Shown: piece by piece, positions 18,017 to 27,788 of the stretch
Numbering within the stretch: the first letter of the stretch is position 1
How the letters are laid out: each line of letters starts with the position of its first letter
Source of the DNA: Fodinibius salicampi
Lineage (GTDB): Bacteria > Bacteroidota > Rhodothermia > Balneolales > Balneolaceae
Length of the DNA stretch: 64,000 bases
Direction: 5' to 3'
Assembly: GCF_039545095.1 (NCBI RefSeq)
Contig: NZ_BAABRS010000005.1
Coordinates: forward strand, 1-64,000
Position numbers and translations under genes: made by a program
The notes under the pieces: model-generated
The model's input: the letters and a program-made list of their open reading frames with translations, nothing else
Databases searched by the model: none
What the model was told of the DNA's origin: nothing

Positions 18017-18622
18017 TCACTCACTTTGTTGTTCTTCCAGTTCTGCCCTAACCAGTTCAGCAAACTCCTCATAAGTTCTTGGCAGCGGATCAACTTCCTC
18101 TCCCTCAATATAGAAGGTTGGTGTAGAATTAACGCCCCGGTCAACTCCTTCCTCTTTTTGCTCCATTACCGCTCGTTGTGTTTCACCAGAATTCAAATCA
18201 TCCGTAAACTGATTCATATCCAGTCCGATTTTACGGGCATAGTTAATAATGGCTGTGGTTGCATTACCCGATTGAGACCACTGCTGCTGGTTTTCAAAAA
18301 GCAGGGAATGCATTTCATAGAACTTGCCCTGATTCTTGGCTGCCTCCGCAGCCCGTGCAGCCAGCGCCGCATACTGGTGGCTGTTTAATGGGAAATAGCG
18401 CAGCTGTACTTCTACCGAGTCTCCAAAATTTTGCTTCAGCTGATCAACCATGGGATGGAAATAAGCACAGGCCGGACACTGATAGTCGCTATATTCTACT
18501 ATGGTTACTTTATCAGCTGAATTCGAATTCTGCGATTGTGCTTCTGTATCTGAATTTTGACATCCTACCAGCAAAAAGGCGGCTAAGAGCCCAACTATCA
18601 TATTTTTGTTCAACAAAGTCAT
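18017..18622 (-). CDS. DsbA-family thioredoxin-fold lipoprotein
   Basis: A 201-residue exported protein. The lipobox 'LLVGC' at about residues 17-21 marks it as a lipoprotein. The thioredoxin-like domain has the redox motif CPAC in 'YSDYQCPACAYFHP' and the cis-Pro region 'GVNSTPTFYIEG'. An inserted helical domain between them is typical of DsbA/DsbG and the thioredoxin_4 family. It probably forms or isomerises disulfides outside the cytoplasm. It is a single gene upstream of the riboswitch leader of thiL; no partner DsbB or VKOR gene is nearby. Confidence 0.9.
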   Translation of the reverse strand: MTLLNKNMIVGLLAAFLLVGCQNSDTEAQSQNSNSADKVTIVEYSDYQCPACAYFHPMVDQLKQNFGDSVEVQLRYFPLNSHQYAALAARAAEAAKNQGKFYEMHSLLFENQQQWSQSGNATTAIINYARKIGLDMNQFTDDLNSGETQRAVMEQKEEGVDRGVNSTPTFYIEGEEVDPLPRTYEEFAELVRAELEEQQSE

Positions 18623-18801
18623 CTTTTCTAAAATCTTATTTAAATTAATTGCTAATGCTCTATCCGTTCAAAACATTATTATTTCAAGCTCAAAAGCTAT
18701 TATCTATTTTGATCTTGTTTACACAAAATAGGGGCAGCTCCGATTTCAGCTTAATATAGCTGATTGTTCCCTAAGGTTAAATCGTTTTTCTTTAAAAAAT
18801 A

Positions 18802-20457
18802 TTATTGGTTTTCAGCTTCCTGAATCATTTCCAGGCGCTTCTGTTTAAACTCGTCTCCCTCATCCCAGCTTTGCAACTCATTGCGATTCAGAATGCGGTA
18901 ACCAGCATCAAAAAACAGCCGGACGTCACGAACCATTCCACTTAAGTCCCAATACTTGTTGATTTCATCGTCAACTGTATGATAGTTGGCATCCTGTAGG
19001 CTGTCCACCTTTGCTTTATAGCCCTCGGGCTTATCAACAAATTCCGTTCCCGTATTGGGGAAAATTGCCGGAATGCCCTGCTTTGCCAGCGGGAAATGAT
19101 CCGACCGATAAAAATAGCCTCGATCCGGATGCGGGTCGGGCTTCACCTCCACTCCACGCTCCCCGGCAACCTCTTCTATTACATCGCTAACACTATTTCG
19201 GCCGTATCCTACCAGTACAATATCCTTAGTTTTACCATATACATTCATTCCATCCAGGTTTATATTGGCCGTCACTTTCCCCGGATGCACCGTTGGATTT
19301 ACGGCCCAGTACTTTGAGCCCAGCAATCCCACCTCTTCTGCACCTACAAACAGAAATAATAAACTTCGCTTCAGCTGCGGCTGAAGTTCTTTATACCCAC
19401 GCGCCATATTCAGTACGGCACTAACTCCGGCAGCATTATCCAGTGCTCCGTTATTGATGGAATCACCCTTAACCGGCTGTGTGACACCCAAATGATCGTA
19501 ATGAGCGGTAAAAACGGCATACTCACCTTTAAGATCATTGTTTGTTCCCTCGATAACTCCCAGCACATTCTTTGAATTCTGTTCTCGATAGGTTGCCTTC
19601 AGCTCAATATTCAGCGATAGTCCTTCCAGCGGAACAGGCTCAAAATCGGGGTTTTCTGCAGCCTTTAGCTGTTGCTCGAGGTCGAGGTCCACACTTTCAA
19701 AAAGAGCACTACTGGCATCTTTGGTTAGCCAGCCATTAAAAACGGTTGGCGAGTCACGGGCACTTTCATCAGAACGCAGGTAAAATCGCTCGCGGCTCCA
19801 GCTGTTTGAAACCACATTCCAGCCGTAACCAGCTGTGGGAGTTGTATGAATGATGAGCACCCCCGCCGCTCCCAATTCCCGTGCTTTTTCATATTTATAA
19901 TCGTATCGACCGTAATAGAGTCGTGTCTCCCCTTTAAAAAGATCCGGATCACTATTGGGATCGTTATTTTTAACAACCAATATCTTCCCTTCCACATCCG
20001 TATCCTTAAAATCATCCCAATCCTCTTCCGGGGCCTGGATGCCATAGCCTACATAAACAAGATCTGCTTCTTCAATAGAAACCTCTTCTTCCATATTGGC
20101 CGGCCACGCCATAAAATCGGTATAATAGTCCAGCGTTAATATCGCCTCATCTCCTTTAGTGATCGTCAGCTGGGCATTCTCATCCGTTTTCTGTCCAATT
20201 AACGGAACCTCTTGCACATAACTTCCATCGGGCATTCCACCTTTTATATCATTCTCCTTAAGCTGACTAATCAGGTAATCGACCGTTTTTTTCTCCCCCT
20301 CCGTACCGGTACCGCGCCCCATAAAATCATCCGAAGAAAGGACTTCGATATGTTCCATCAGGCTCTCTTCGGTTATCGTATCGGCTATTTCAGTAATTGG
20401 AGAACGCATACATCCGGCTACTGCTGCCACGACCACAAAAAGAAACAGTTTCTTCAT
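18802..20457 (-). CDS. M28 family metallopeptidase with PA domain (lipoprotein)
   Basis: A 551-residue exported aminopeptidase-like enzyme. The signal peptide ends in the lipobox 'AVAGC' near residue 16. A PA (protease-associated) insert is seen at about 135-260 ('ILVVKNNDPN', 'ARELGAAGVLIIH'). The M28 metal-binding residues are found in 'TAHYDHLGV' (His, Asp), 'ALDNAAGVSAVL' (Asp), 'GAEEVGLLGS' (Glu-Glu) and 'NLDGMNVYG' (Asp), with the last His in the C-terminal part ('NYHTVDDE'). All expected ligands seem present. It likely trims peptides in the periplasm or at the cell surface. Confidence 0.93.
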   Translation of the reverse strand: MKKLFLFVVVAAVAGCMRSPITEIADTITEESLMEHIEVLSSDDFMGRGTGTEGEKKTVDYLISQLKENDIKGGMPDGSYVQEVPLIGQKTDENAQLTITKGDEAILTLDYYTDFMAWPANMEEEVSIEEADLVYVGYGIQAPEEDWDDFKDTDVEGKILVVKNNDPNSDPDLFKGETRLYYGRYDYKYEKARELGAAGVLIIHTTPTAGYGWNVVSNSWSRERFYLRSDESARDSPTVFNGWLTKDASSALFESVDLDLEQQLKAAENPDFEPVPLEGLSLNIELKATYREQNSKNVLGVIEGTNNDLKGEYAVFTAHYDHLGVTQPVKGDSINNGALDNAAGVSAVLNMARGYKELQPQLKRSLLFLFVGAEEVGLLGSKYWAVNPTVHPGKVTANINLDGMNVYGKTKDIVLVGYGRNSVSDVIEEVAGERGVEVKPDPHPDRGYFYRSDHFPLAKQGIPAIFPNTGTEFVDKPEGYKAKVDSLQDANYHTVDDEINKYWDLSGMVRDVRLFFDAGYRILNRNELQSWDEGDEFKQKRLEMIQEAENQ

Positions 20458-20536
20458 AATATTATTTAAAAAAATCTTCCGGTTAAGATTATTATATCAG
20501 CTTAATAAAGTACGGGCCTTTTCAACTTTTGCCAAG

Positions 20537-22222
20537 TTATATTTCCGATTCGGCTTTGTGCAGTGTTGACTGAAGATAATACCCCAAAAGCATCAGTACA
20601 CCACCGAAGCCAATAAACAAAAGAATGCGCCAAAGAGCCTGCAGCTGTGCCAGATCAACCCAAAAAAGCTTTGCCACGACTAAAAAAAGTGTGGCCATGC
20701 CCGTCAAACGGACATCTCTTCCGAACTTTATAAACCCAGCGGCAATAAGAACAATGGCATATAGCCCCCAAGTAATGGTAACCCAAGCCTGACCGTTTGA
20801 CAACATGGAAAACATCTGGTAGATCCAAAAAAGAAGCAGTAAATGACTAGTAATACGATATAATTTTTGAGGAACCTCCTGGGGCAGCCAAGCGGACAGA
20901 TAGGTCCCACTAACAATTATAAATATCAGTTGGGAAAAGGCGTCAATACTTAAAAGTGAAGCCTCCTCCGAATAGCTGATTTCGCTGAGGGCATTGAACG
21001 TCCATAGCAAGACCACCAGGAATAGAAAGTGAGAGCCGATGCTTAATCGCGATACACCGGTCTGCATGGCAATATAACGCAGCGCAACCGTCTCGGCCAC
21101 GAGGATGATATACAGCGGCGTTCCTTCAAAGAATAGAATAACGCCGATAGTTCCCATTATTAGTCCCATCAATCCATGAGATAACGCCAAAGTTGAAGCC
21201 TTTCTGTGTTGAAAGGTATAATAGCCGGCGGCACCAATGGCTGCCAGTCCGAATGCCACCATAGCCAGACTTTCTTCGTTAAGCTCCCAGTTAATAACCA
21301 CCAGGGGTAGAATCCACAGCGGCACGGCAAAAACCGACAGGTGAACAGCAGCACTTGCTTCCCTTACAGGTTCCCCTATGTTACGGGCAACGGCAATACC
21401 CCAACTGCACAATGCCCATACTACTACTCCAAACTGCAGCATCCAGCGATCCATCTCGGTAGCCGGCTCGCTATAAAAAGAAGTGGTAACTACGCCCACT
21501 CCCACTACGGTAAGACCGCCGGTTAATATACTCCAGAGCAGCGACTGCCATCCCTTTTTATAATAAATAACAGCAGCGGCAACCAGTATGAGAACGGTGT
21601 AAGCCATTAACATTACCACACTTCCGGAACCGCTGTAGAGCATAAAGGGTGTTCCCAAAGCTCCCAGGATACCCGTTACCGAAAGAATGGGCTCATTTTG
21701 CTGCAGGGAAAGTGAAAGAGCCAGTAACGTCACCACAATCATAAAAAGCCAGATGATCGTTACCGGCAAAAACGTATATAGCTGGTAGGTTGCAAAGCCA
21801 GTGATATAAAATACCCCGATTCCTCCTCCCAGCATGATTTGCCTGAATGGGTTCATCGATTCATCCATCCGCAATCCGGACCCAAAGAGGAACATCCCAA
21901 TACCAAGCCCTATCATACTGCGAACCGGCGGAATAAGCCATCCCTGATCTACAGAATATTTAAACAGAAAAGCTACTCCAATTAACAGGAGCCCAATGCC
22001 GATGCGATTAAGCCACTGTTCATCGAATTGAATTTCATCGGGAATAAATCTGCTGCCAGTTTCCTCACTGCGTTTTTGGGCAAATGACTGATCTTCCGGA
22101 GAGGGCTTCGGCGTTACCAGATCTCTTTCTTTCTCTTCCCGCAACTGCTTTTCCAGCTGCTCTACTCTCCTCTCCAAATGACGCATTCGCTCATGGAGTT
22201 CTTTATCATTTTTATCTGACAT
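20537..22222 (-). CDS. DUF2339 polytopic membrane protein
   Basis: A 561-residue protein. The first 40 residues form a charged coiled coil ('MRHLERRVEQLEKQLREE'). After a linker come about 14 hydrophobic segments to the C-terminus, starting with 'WLNRIGIGLLLIGVAFLFKYSVDQGWL', the hallmark of DUF2339. The function of the family is unknown. It is transcribed alone and divergently from the SDR operon. The length is shorter than the ~900 residues of some family members but matches the Bacteroidota form as far as I can judge. Confidence 0.85.
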   Translation of the reverse strand: MSDKNDKELHERMRHLERRVEQLEKQLREEKERDLVTPKPSPEDQSFAQKRSEETGSRFIPDEIQFDEQWLNRIGIGLLLIGVAFLFKYSVDQGWLIPPVRSMIGLGIGMFLFGSGLRMDESMNPFRQIMLGGGIGVFYITGFATYQLYTFLPVTIIWLFMIVVTLLALSLSLQQNEPILSVTGILGALGTPFMLYSGSGSVVMLMAYTVLILVAAAVIYYKKGWQSLLWSILTGGLTVVGVGVVTTSFYSEPATEMDRWMLQFGVVVWALCSWGIAVARNIGEPVREASAAVHLSVFAVPLWILPLVVINWELNEESLAMVAFGLAAIGAAGYYTFQHRKASTLALSHGLMGLIMGTIGVILFFEGTPLYIILVAETVALRYIAMQTGVSRLSIGSHFLFLVVLLWTFNALSEISYSEEASLLSIDAFSQLIFIIVSGTYLSAWLPQEVPQKLYRITSHLLLLFWIYQMFSMLSNGQAWVTITWGLYAIVLIAAGFIKFGRDVRLTGMATLFLVVAKLFWVDLAQLQALWRILLFIGFGGVLMLLGYYLQSTLHKAESEI

Positions 22223-22397
22223 ATCCCGAATATTTAATACGATAAGCGTTTAAAAAGGCCGTGCTATCTTCCGCTGTATATAATTGTTATACTTTTTTAA
22301 AATAACAAAATAGAGTCAGGCACGCCCAGCTAAAAGCAATCTTTGTTTATAAATTTTTGAGGAGTCTTAGCTACTAGAATATTGTTATTGGTATATA

Positions 22398-23216
22398 ATG
22401 AGTTCATTCAAAGATAAAAACGTACTTATTACCGGGGGCGCCGGCGGCATAGGTTTGCTGATGGCTATCCAGATTTTAAAAGATGAGCCCAATGCTATTA
22501 TAATTTGGGATAATAATCCGGAGAATATTGAATCCGCTGAGCATAAACTCTGGGGAAGCTCGGCAGAAGTAGCAACCAATATAGTAGATATTGCCGATCC
22601 CGATCAGATTTACGAGGCTGCGGAACGGTTGCTCAATCAACTAAACAATATAGATATCATTATAAACAACGCCGGAATTATCATTGGAGGCTTATTTTCA
22701 GAGCGTTCAACCGAGGAGATACAGCAGACCATCAATATCAATCTGCTGGGAGCTATGCACGTTAGCCGTGCTTTTTTACCAAGCATGCAGAAACAAGGGA
22801 GCGGACACATTGTCAATATAGCTTCCGCGGCCGGCCTGATGGGAAATCCCCGGATGACGGTGTATGCAGCCAGCAAATGGGGCCTAATCGGCTGGTCGGA
22901 ATCACTCCGCATCGAACTGGAGCAGCAAAAATCCGGCATCAAAGTCACAACAGTAGAACCCAGTTATATTGATACTGGTATGTTTGCAGGTGTTACGCCC
23001 CCATTTTTAACGCCATTGCTGGACCCTGAAGACTTTTCGGAATCAGTTATTGAAGCCATAAAAAAGAATAAAATTCACCTCCGCGCTCCCTTCATGGTTA
23101 AACTACTGCCGTTTTTGCGTGGGATACTTCCTGCCAGAATTTTTGATTATGTTGCAGGTAAGTTGTTTGGCGTTTACCATTCAATGGATACCTTCAAAGG
23201 AAGAGATCAATCATAG
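22398..23216 (+). CDS. SDR family NAD(P)-dependent oxidoreductase
   Basis: A 272-residue short-chain dehydrogenase. The cofactor motif 'ITGGAGGIG' is at residues 11-19, 'NNAGI' near 90, the catalytic Ser in 'NIASAAG', and YxxxK in 'YAASKWG'. The acidic residue 'IIWDNNP' after beta-2 suggests preference for NAD(H). The protein resembles retinol/fatty-alcohol type SDRs (SDR16C group) in 'ILPARIFDYVAGKLFGV'. It starts an operon with an aldehyde dehydrogenase (2-base gap) and an AcuI-like reductase, so an alcohol-to-acid lipid oxidation route is a fair inference. Confidence 0.92.
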   Translation: MSSFKDKNVLITGGAGGIGLLMAIQILKDEPNAIIIWDNNPENIESAEHKLWGSSAEVATNIVDIADPDQIYEAAERLLNQLNNIDIIINNAGIIIGGLFSERSTEEIQQTININLLGAMHVSRAFLPSMQKQGSGHIVNIASAAGLMGNPRMTVYAASKWGLIGWSESLRIELEQQKSGIKVTTVEPSYIDTGMFAGVTPPFLTPLLDPEDFSESVIEAIKKNKIHLRAPFMVKLLPFLRGILPARIFDYVAGKLFGVYHSMDTFKGRDQS

Positions 23217-23218
23217 CT

Positions 23219-24586
23219 ATGGAAGAAATTGTCGACCGCCAGCACCAGTTCTTTGAGCAGGGAAAAAGCCGGGATCCGAAATTCCGTATAAATAAACTCC
23301 TTCGTCTTAAATCACTTTTACAGGAGCATGAAGAAGAAATTTTTGCGGCACTTCAAAAAGATTTCTGCAAGCCACCACTTGAGACATATGGCACCGAACT
23401 GCTAATACTCTACAAAGAGATCGATCACCTTGTAAAAAACCTATATTCCTGGAGCAAACCGAAAAAAGTGAGGAGCTCCCTCCTCAACTTTCCGTCAAAG
23501 AGCTATATCTATCCACAGCCTTTTGGCGTTTCGCTGGTTATCGGGGCCTGGAACTACCCGATACAGCTTTCGCTAAATCCTGTACTGGGATCAATGGTCG
23601 CTGGTAACTGCACGATTATCAAACCCTCGGAACTGGCTCCTAATACTTCCGCATTGTTGGAAGAAATAATCAACACACACTTCGACTCCGGTTATCTGCA
23701 TGTTGTTCAGGGAGATGCAGATACTACACAGGCACTGCTCGATGAACCCCTTGACTATATCTTCTTTACCGGCAGCACCCGTGTTGGGAAGATCATTATG
23801 AAAGCGGCGGCCGAACAGCTTACGCCTGTCACCCTGGAACTAGGTGGAAAATCACCCGCCATTGTCGACTATGCCGCTGATCTTGAACTCGCTGCCAAGC
23901 GTATCAGCTGGGGTAAATTCATCAACGCCGGACAAACCTGCGTGAGTCCAGACTACGTTTATGTTCATGAATCACAGCTGGATACGTTCTGCTCTCTGAT
24001 TAAACAGAATATCACTGAATTTTACGGTAGTGATCCCGCTGAAAGTCCTGATTTTGCCCGCATCATAAACCGCGATCATTTTCAGCGGCTTAAACAGATG
24101 ATCGATCCCAATAAAGTAGTCTCAGGCGGATCAACCGATGCAGATAACTTGTATATCTCTCCTACCGTAATGACCCAAATAAGCTGGGATGATCCGGTAA
24201 TGCAGGAAGAGATATTTGGGCCCATCCTGCCAGTGCTCACCTACCAGGATCTTGACCAGGCCATTTCGAAAATAAAAGAACAACCCAAGCCTCTATCCCT
24301 CTACCTGTTTTCCCCGGATAAGTCCACCCAGCAACAAATCATAGATAACATTCCCTTTGGCGGCGGATGCATAAATGACACTCTGGTCCATTTAAGCAAT
24401 CCCGATCTGCCTTTTGGTGGAATCGGGCATAGCGGTTTCGGAAACTATCACGGCAAATCCAGCTTTGATCTTTTTACACACCAAAAAAGTATAATGAAAA
24501 GAAGCTCCTGGATTAAAAATCCTTTTCGCTATCCGCCCTACGAAGGCAATCTCAAATGGCTCAAAAAACTAACCAAATATCTATGA
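23219..24586 (+). CDS. Aldehyde dehydrogenase (class 3 / fatty aldehyde type)
   Basis: A 455-residue aldehyde dehydrogenase, short and of the ALDH3 kind. The NAD-binding 'FFTGSTRVGK', the Glu motif 'LELGGKSPAIV' and the catalytic Cys in 'NAGQTCVSPDYV' are present, as is 'EEIFGPILPV'. The C-terminus after 'SSFDLFTHQKSIM' is rich in Lys and aromatics ('WLKKLTKYL') and may associate with membrane, as in fatty aldehyde dehydrogenases. Its stop codon overlaps the start of the next gene (ATGA), indicating translational coupling. Confidence 0.93.
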   Translation: MEEIVDRQHQFFEQGKSRDPKFRINKLLRLKSLLQEHEEEIFAALQKDFCKPPLETYGTELLILYKEIDHLVKNLYSWSKPKKVRSSLLNFPSKSYIYPQPFGVSLVIGAWNYPIQLSLNPVLGSMVAGNCTIIKPSELAPNTSALLEEIINTHFDSGYLHVVQGDADTTQALLDEPLDYIFFTGSTRVGKIIMKAAAEQLTPVTLELGGKSPAIVDYAADLELAAKRISWGKFINAGQTCVSPDYVYVHESQLDTFCSLIKQNITEFYGSDPAESPDFARIINRDHFQRLKQMIDPNKVVSGGSTDADNLYISPTVMTQISWDDPVMQEEIFGPILPVLTYQDLDQAISKIKEQPKPLSLYLFSPDKSTQQQIIDNIPFGGGCINDTLVHLSNPDLPFGGIGHSGFGNYHGKSSFDLFTHQKSIMKRSSWIKNPFRYPPYEGNLKWLKKLTKYL

Positions 24587-25581
24587 ATCAGTCGTTTAAA
24601 GCACTTGTTGTCGAAGAAACTGAAGATGGCCAATTCAAACGCAGCATACGTGAATGGAATATTGACAAGCTGCCCAAACATGAGGTTTTAGTTCAGGTTC
24701 ATTTTTCCTCTCTTAACTATAAAGATGCACTCTCTGCTACCGGCAACAAAGGCGTCACCAAACAATATCCCCACATTCCCGGTATTGACGCGGCCGGCAT
24801 TGTTGAAGAAAGCAGTGATGACCGGTTTGAAAAAGGGGACAAAGTAATTGTAACCAGCTATGACCTGGGGCAAAATACTCCCGGCGGCTTTGGCCAGTAT
24901 ATCCGGGTGCCCGGCGACTGGGTTGTTCCTTTGCCGGTTGGTCTTTCCCTGTTCGAAAGCATGGCGCTGGGTACTGCGGGATTAACCGCTGCCATCGGTG
25001 TCCACCACTTAAAACATAATAATGTTGAACCAGATGACGGTCCGGTGCTTGTGACCGGTGCAACCGGCGGTGTAGGCACCATGGCCATAAGCATTTTGGC
25101 AAAGTTAGGGTACCAGGTAACGGCAGCCACAGGAAAAACGGAACGGGAATCCTTTCTCAAATCCCTGGGGGCCTCTTCGGTTATTCACCGGGATAAAGTG
25201 CAGGATCAATCGGGGCAACCGCTGCTTTCCGCACGCTGGGCCGGGGGAATAGATACGGTAGGCGGACTCATGCTTGATACGGTCCTGCGGCAGACCAAAC
25301 AGGGAGGGACGGTGGCCTGTTGTGGAAACGTACTGGGCCACGAACTGCATACCAGCGTATATCCGTTTATCCTGAGGGGCGTTAATTTAGCCGGAATCGA
25401 CAGTGGATATAGCCCTATGGAGCTGCGAAAAAAGCTATGGAAACGGCTTGCTTCATCCTGGAAGCCGGCACACCTAAAAAAGATAAGCCAATCTTGCTCG
25501 CTCGAAGAGCTCAATCAAAAAATCGACAATATATTAGAGGGGAAACAGGTAGGAAGGACGGTCGTAGATCTGAATGTATAA
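24583..25581 (+). CDS. YhdH/YhfP family quinone oxidoreductase (AcuI-like)
   Basis: A 332-residue medium-chain dehydrogenase/reductase starting at MNQSFKALVVEE, where ATGA overlaps the stop of the aldehyde dehydrogenase. A frame beginning 27 bases earlier is less likely. 'SSLNYKDALSATGNKGVTKQYPHIPGIDAAG' and the Rossmann motif 'VTGATGGVGTMA' are diagnostic of YhdH/AcuI. Zinc ligands are absent, as expected. Relatives reduce acrylyl-CoA with NADPH. The substrate here is uncertain, and the operon with SDR and ALDH suggests detoxification of reactive carbonyl compounds. Confidence 0.9.
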   Translation: MNQSFKALVVEETEDGQFKRSIREWNIDKLPKHEVLVQVHFSSLNYKDALSATGNKGVTKQYPHIPGIDAAGIVEESSDDRFEKGDKVIVTSYDLGQNTPGGFGQYIRVPGDWVVPLPVGLSLFESMALGTAGLTAAIGVHHLKHNNVEPDDGPVLVTGATGGVGTMAISILAKLGYQVTAATGKTERESFLKSLGASSVIHRDKVQDQSGQPLLSARWAGGIDTVGGLMLDTVLRQTKQGGTVACCGNVLGHELHTSVYPFILRGVNLAGIDSGYSPMELRKKLWKRLASSWKPAHLKKISQSCSLEELNQKIDNILEGKQVGRTVVDLNV

Positions 25582-25618
25582 ATACCGATAAAGATAAGTT
25601 TATGATTCCGATAATAGC

Positions 25619-26026
25619 TTATTCATCATCTGAATCAACATTTACCCCTATTGATTCCATAGCCTCCTCCAGCGGACCTCGTAAGTCTCCGCTTGTAATG
25701 GGCTTCGTCAAATAGCCTGAATAATTGGTTTCACCGGCACGCTCTATATGGGTTTCATCGGAACTTCCGGAAAGATAAATAACGGCTACATCCGAACTTT
25801 TGCGAATTTCATTCATGGCGTCTATACCATCCATCTTACCCTTCAGTGAAATATCCATCACAATCACATCGGGCTTAAGCTCTTTCTCTTTTTTAATCGC
25901 TTCCTCTCCGGATGAAACTTTTCCAACAACCTCGTAACCTAAATTATTGATCAATCGCTCCTCTACCATACTCAAAAGAAGATCATCCTCTACGATTAAG
26001 ACCCTGCCTTTTTGAGTTTCTGCCAT
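25619..26026 (-). CDS. Stand-alone response regulator receiver protein
   Basis: A receiver-only protein of 135 residues from the ATG at 26026 (MAETQKGRVLIVEDD). A TTG start 30-33 bases further upstream, preceded by AAGGAG, is also possible, although Shine-Dalgarno sequences are not otherwise used here. The acidic pair sits in 'IVEDDLLL', the phospho-acceptor in 'VIVMDISLKGKMDG', the conserved Ser in 'YLSGSSDE' and Lys in 'YLTKPITS'. The C-terminus is short and acidic, with no output domain. It probably works with a hybrid or PAS kinase encoded elsewhere. Confidence 0.88.
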   Translation of the reverse strand: MAETQKGRVLIVEDDLLLSMVEERLINNLGYEVVGKVSSGEEAIKKEKELKPDVIVMDISLKGKMDGIDAMNEIRKSSDVAVIYLSGSSDETHIERAGETNYSGYLTKPITSGDLRGPLEEAMESIGVNVDSDDE

Positions 26027-26241
26027 ACGTACCGATTCTTTAGCCTTTGTTTCCAACAAAAAACTCCTTGAACATTAAAATTATTTAATAATGTACCCAA
26101 AAAAAGCTATAGACTCAAAGAGTTTATTAAAAATAGTTAATAATATGGATTTTATATTGAAGGGGGAGGGAAATGATACTCAGCCACCCAACGTCACAGG
26201 TAGGCAATCGGCTTATTCCCAATCATTTATGGAGCTAATAC

Positions 26242-27258
26242 TTAAGATATGTTCGCCTCAGGCTCCACTTCATATTCCGTATCTAAGATCCAGGGACTAT
26301 ACTCTATTTTTTCTGCCCGATCCAATACACTTTGATGAATAACAGGCTTATCAGGGCGATTCTTTGGCCAGCTGCGCACTTCCCGCCGATAAAACTTATT
26401 GATCCCGCCACTTCGTGAATCGTGCATCACTCCGTCTGCCTTCGGAGAAAGATGAATCCGCTCCTTCTCATAGATTTTCATTCCGCAGGAAACGGCTTTG
26501 TTACACAGCCAGATAAATGGGATGTCGGAAAGCTCATGCTCCGGATATCCACCACCCACATCAGTATGCATGCCGGGAAACCAAACCTGGCTGAGCGTCT
26601 GGTACTCTTTGATCTCGTGATTCCAGAGCGCCGGATGAAATGTTTTTCGTTCGTCGTCAACAGCCAGGGCTTGATAAGCGTGCTCTACACTTTCGCTGAG
26701 CGTTAAGTTGTGAAACTGATGCCGGAAAAGCGGAAACCGGTCCAGAATAGCACTGAGACTTTTAAACGGAGCACCGAGAGCGGCAACCGTATCAAAGCAG
26801 CCCAAAAACTTGATGCGGGTCCACATAGTGTGGTGCTTTTCAATAAACTGGCCTGCCTTTTCTTTTCGTCTTTTCTCATCCTTGATTTTATATATGCCGT
26901 AGGCCTGATCGATAAGCTTTGGACGTGATTCGGGCAAGATGCCAAAGTAATGAATAAAGCTGGAAAGGCTGCGAACCGTCGTTGCCCCGCGGCTAAAGCC
27001 AATTAAAAAGATTTGATCACCGGACTGGTAATTCTCAAACAAAAACCGGTAGCAGTCTTTGATATTTTTGGAAATACCAAAACCCGACAGCATGCCCAGC
27101 CGCCCGGTATCGTGCGTCCCAAGCCCCGGGTCGTAATAGACAACCTGGTCTTTGGTCCGCGACTCCAGAACGTTGAACAGCTTATAGATATTGGTATTGT
27201 GACCTACCCCTCCCTCCTGACCCGTCCCATCCGAAAGTATGACAATATTTTTAGGCAT
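26242..27258 (-). CDS. DUF2235 alpha/beta hydrolase
   Basis: A 338-residue protein with the DUF2235 (T6SS phospholipase Tle1-like) catalytic domain. 'IVILSDGTGQEGG' at the N-terminus, the nucleophile elbow 'LIGFSRGATTVRSL' (Ser) and 'FPGMHTDVGGGYPEHEL' (acid region) are all present. No type VI secretion genes, VgrG or immunity-like gene are near, so an effector role is not supported; many DUF2235 proteins are house-keeping lipases of unknown substrate. No signal peptide is seen. It marks the left border of the accessory region. Confidence 0.87.
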   Translation of the reverse strand: MPKNIVILSDGTGQEGGVGHNTNIYKLFNVLESRTKDQVVYYDPGLGTHDTGRLGMLSGFGISKNIKDCYRFLFENYQSGDQIFLIGFSRGATTVRSLSSFIHYFGILPESRPKLIDQAYGIYKIKDEKRRKEKAGQFIEKHHTMWTRIKFLGCFDTVAALGAPFKSLSAILDRFPLFRHQFHNLTLSESVEHAYQALAVDDERKTFHPALWNHEIKEYQTLSQVWFPGMHTDVGGGYPEHELSDIPFIWLCNKAVSCGMKIYEKERIHLSPKADGVMHDSRSGGINKFYRREVRSWPKNRPDKPVIHQSVLDRAEKIEYSPWILDTEYEVEPEANIS

Positions 27259-27458
27259 AATTTTTCCCCGTTAGTTTTTAAACGGCTATTGGCCGTTCTC
27301 AAAATATCCCTCAGGTTTTTTGTACTTCTTAAAATGAATGTAAGAAATACAGCATAAATAACATATAAAGTAATCCATTGGAGATAACCAGTAGCAGTTT
27401 TGAGAACTAAAATGCAGCAAGTGCCGTGCAACACTAATGCATGATCCTTGTCATATAT

Positions 27459-27603
27459 ATGGGAAACAGTCTCCCATAGTAAGGGGAGACATCTTCCCCT
27501 TATAAGGGTAAACACCTTGTCCTAGTAAGGGTAATTTCTTTCCCATAGTAAATAGTAAGGGGAAACACCCTGCCCTAGTAAAAAAATCTCCTTCCCCTTA
27601 CCA
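27459..27603. repeat. Six imperfect 23-bp tandem repeats with internal dyad symmetry
   Basis: Units start at 27459, 27482, 27505, 27528, 27558 and 27581. Each is 23 bases; a 7-base insertion (27551-27557) lies between units 4 and 5. The pattern is a G3-4 block, an A-rich centre, a C3-4 block, then TAGTA or a variant. Units 1 and 2 hold perfect small palindromes (ATGGGA...TCCCAT and AAGGGGA...TCCCCTT). Constant spacing with sequence drift suggests an array of protein-binding sites or a decaying minisatellite. Confidence 0.75.
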
Positions 27604-27788
27604 GGATAATGGATTTTCTCTATTTGGGAGCCGGAACGATTGCCTCCCTTTTAACCAATAGATTACCCCTTCTGAGTAACTTTTCTACTGTTTTTAGCCG
27701 AATCCGTATTATTTAAATCTTTTTTGTAAGGATTGCCCTCTGAAAGGTACTTACCTATGTAAGCCGTTGTAGTTTGCTTTGATAAATC

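Noticed and set aside
26242-27258. DUF2235 protein as a type VI secretion effector
   Set aside because: No VgrG, PAAR, Hcp, adaptor or immunity-like gene is in the neighbourhood.
27459-27603. Short CRISPR array
   Set aside because: The 23-bp units abut each other; there are no unique spacers and no cas genes.
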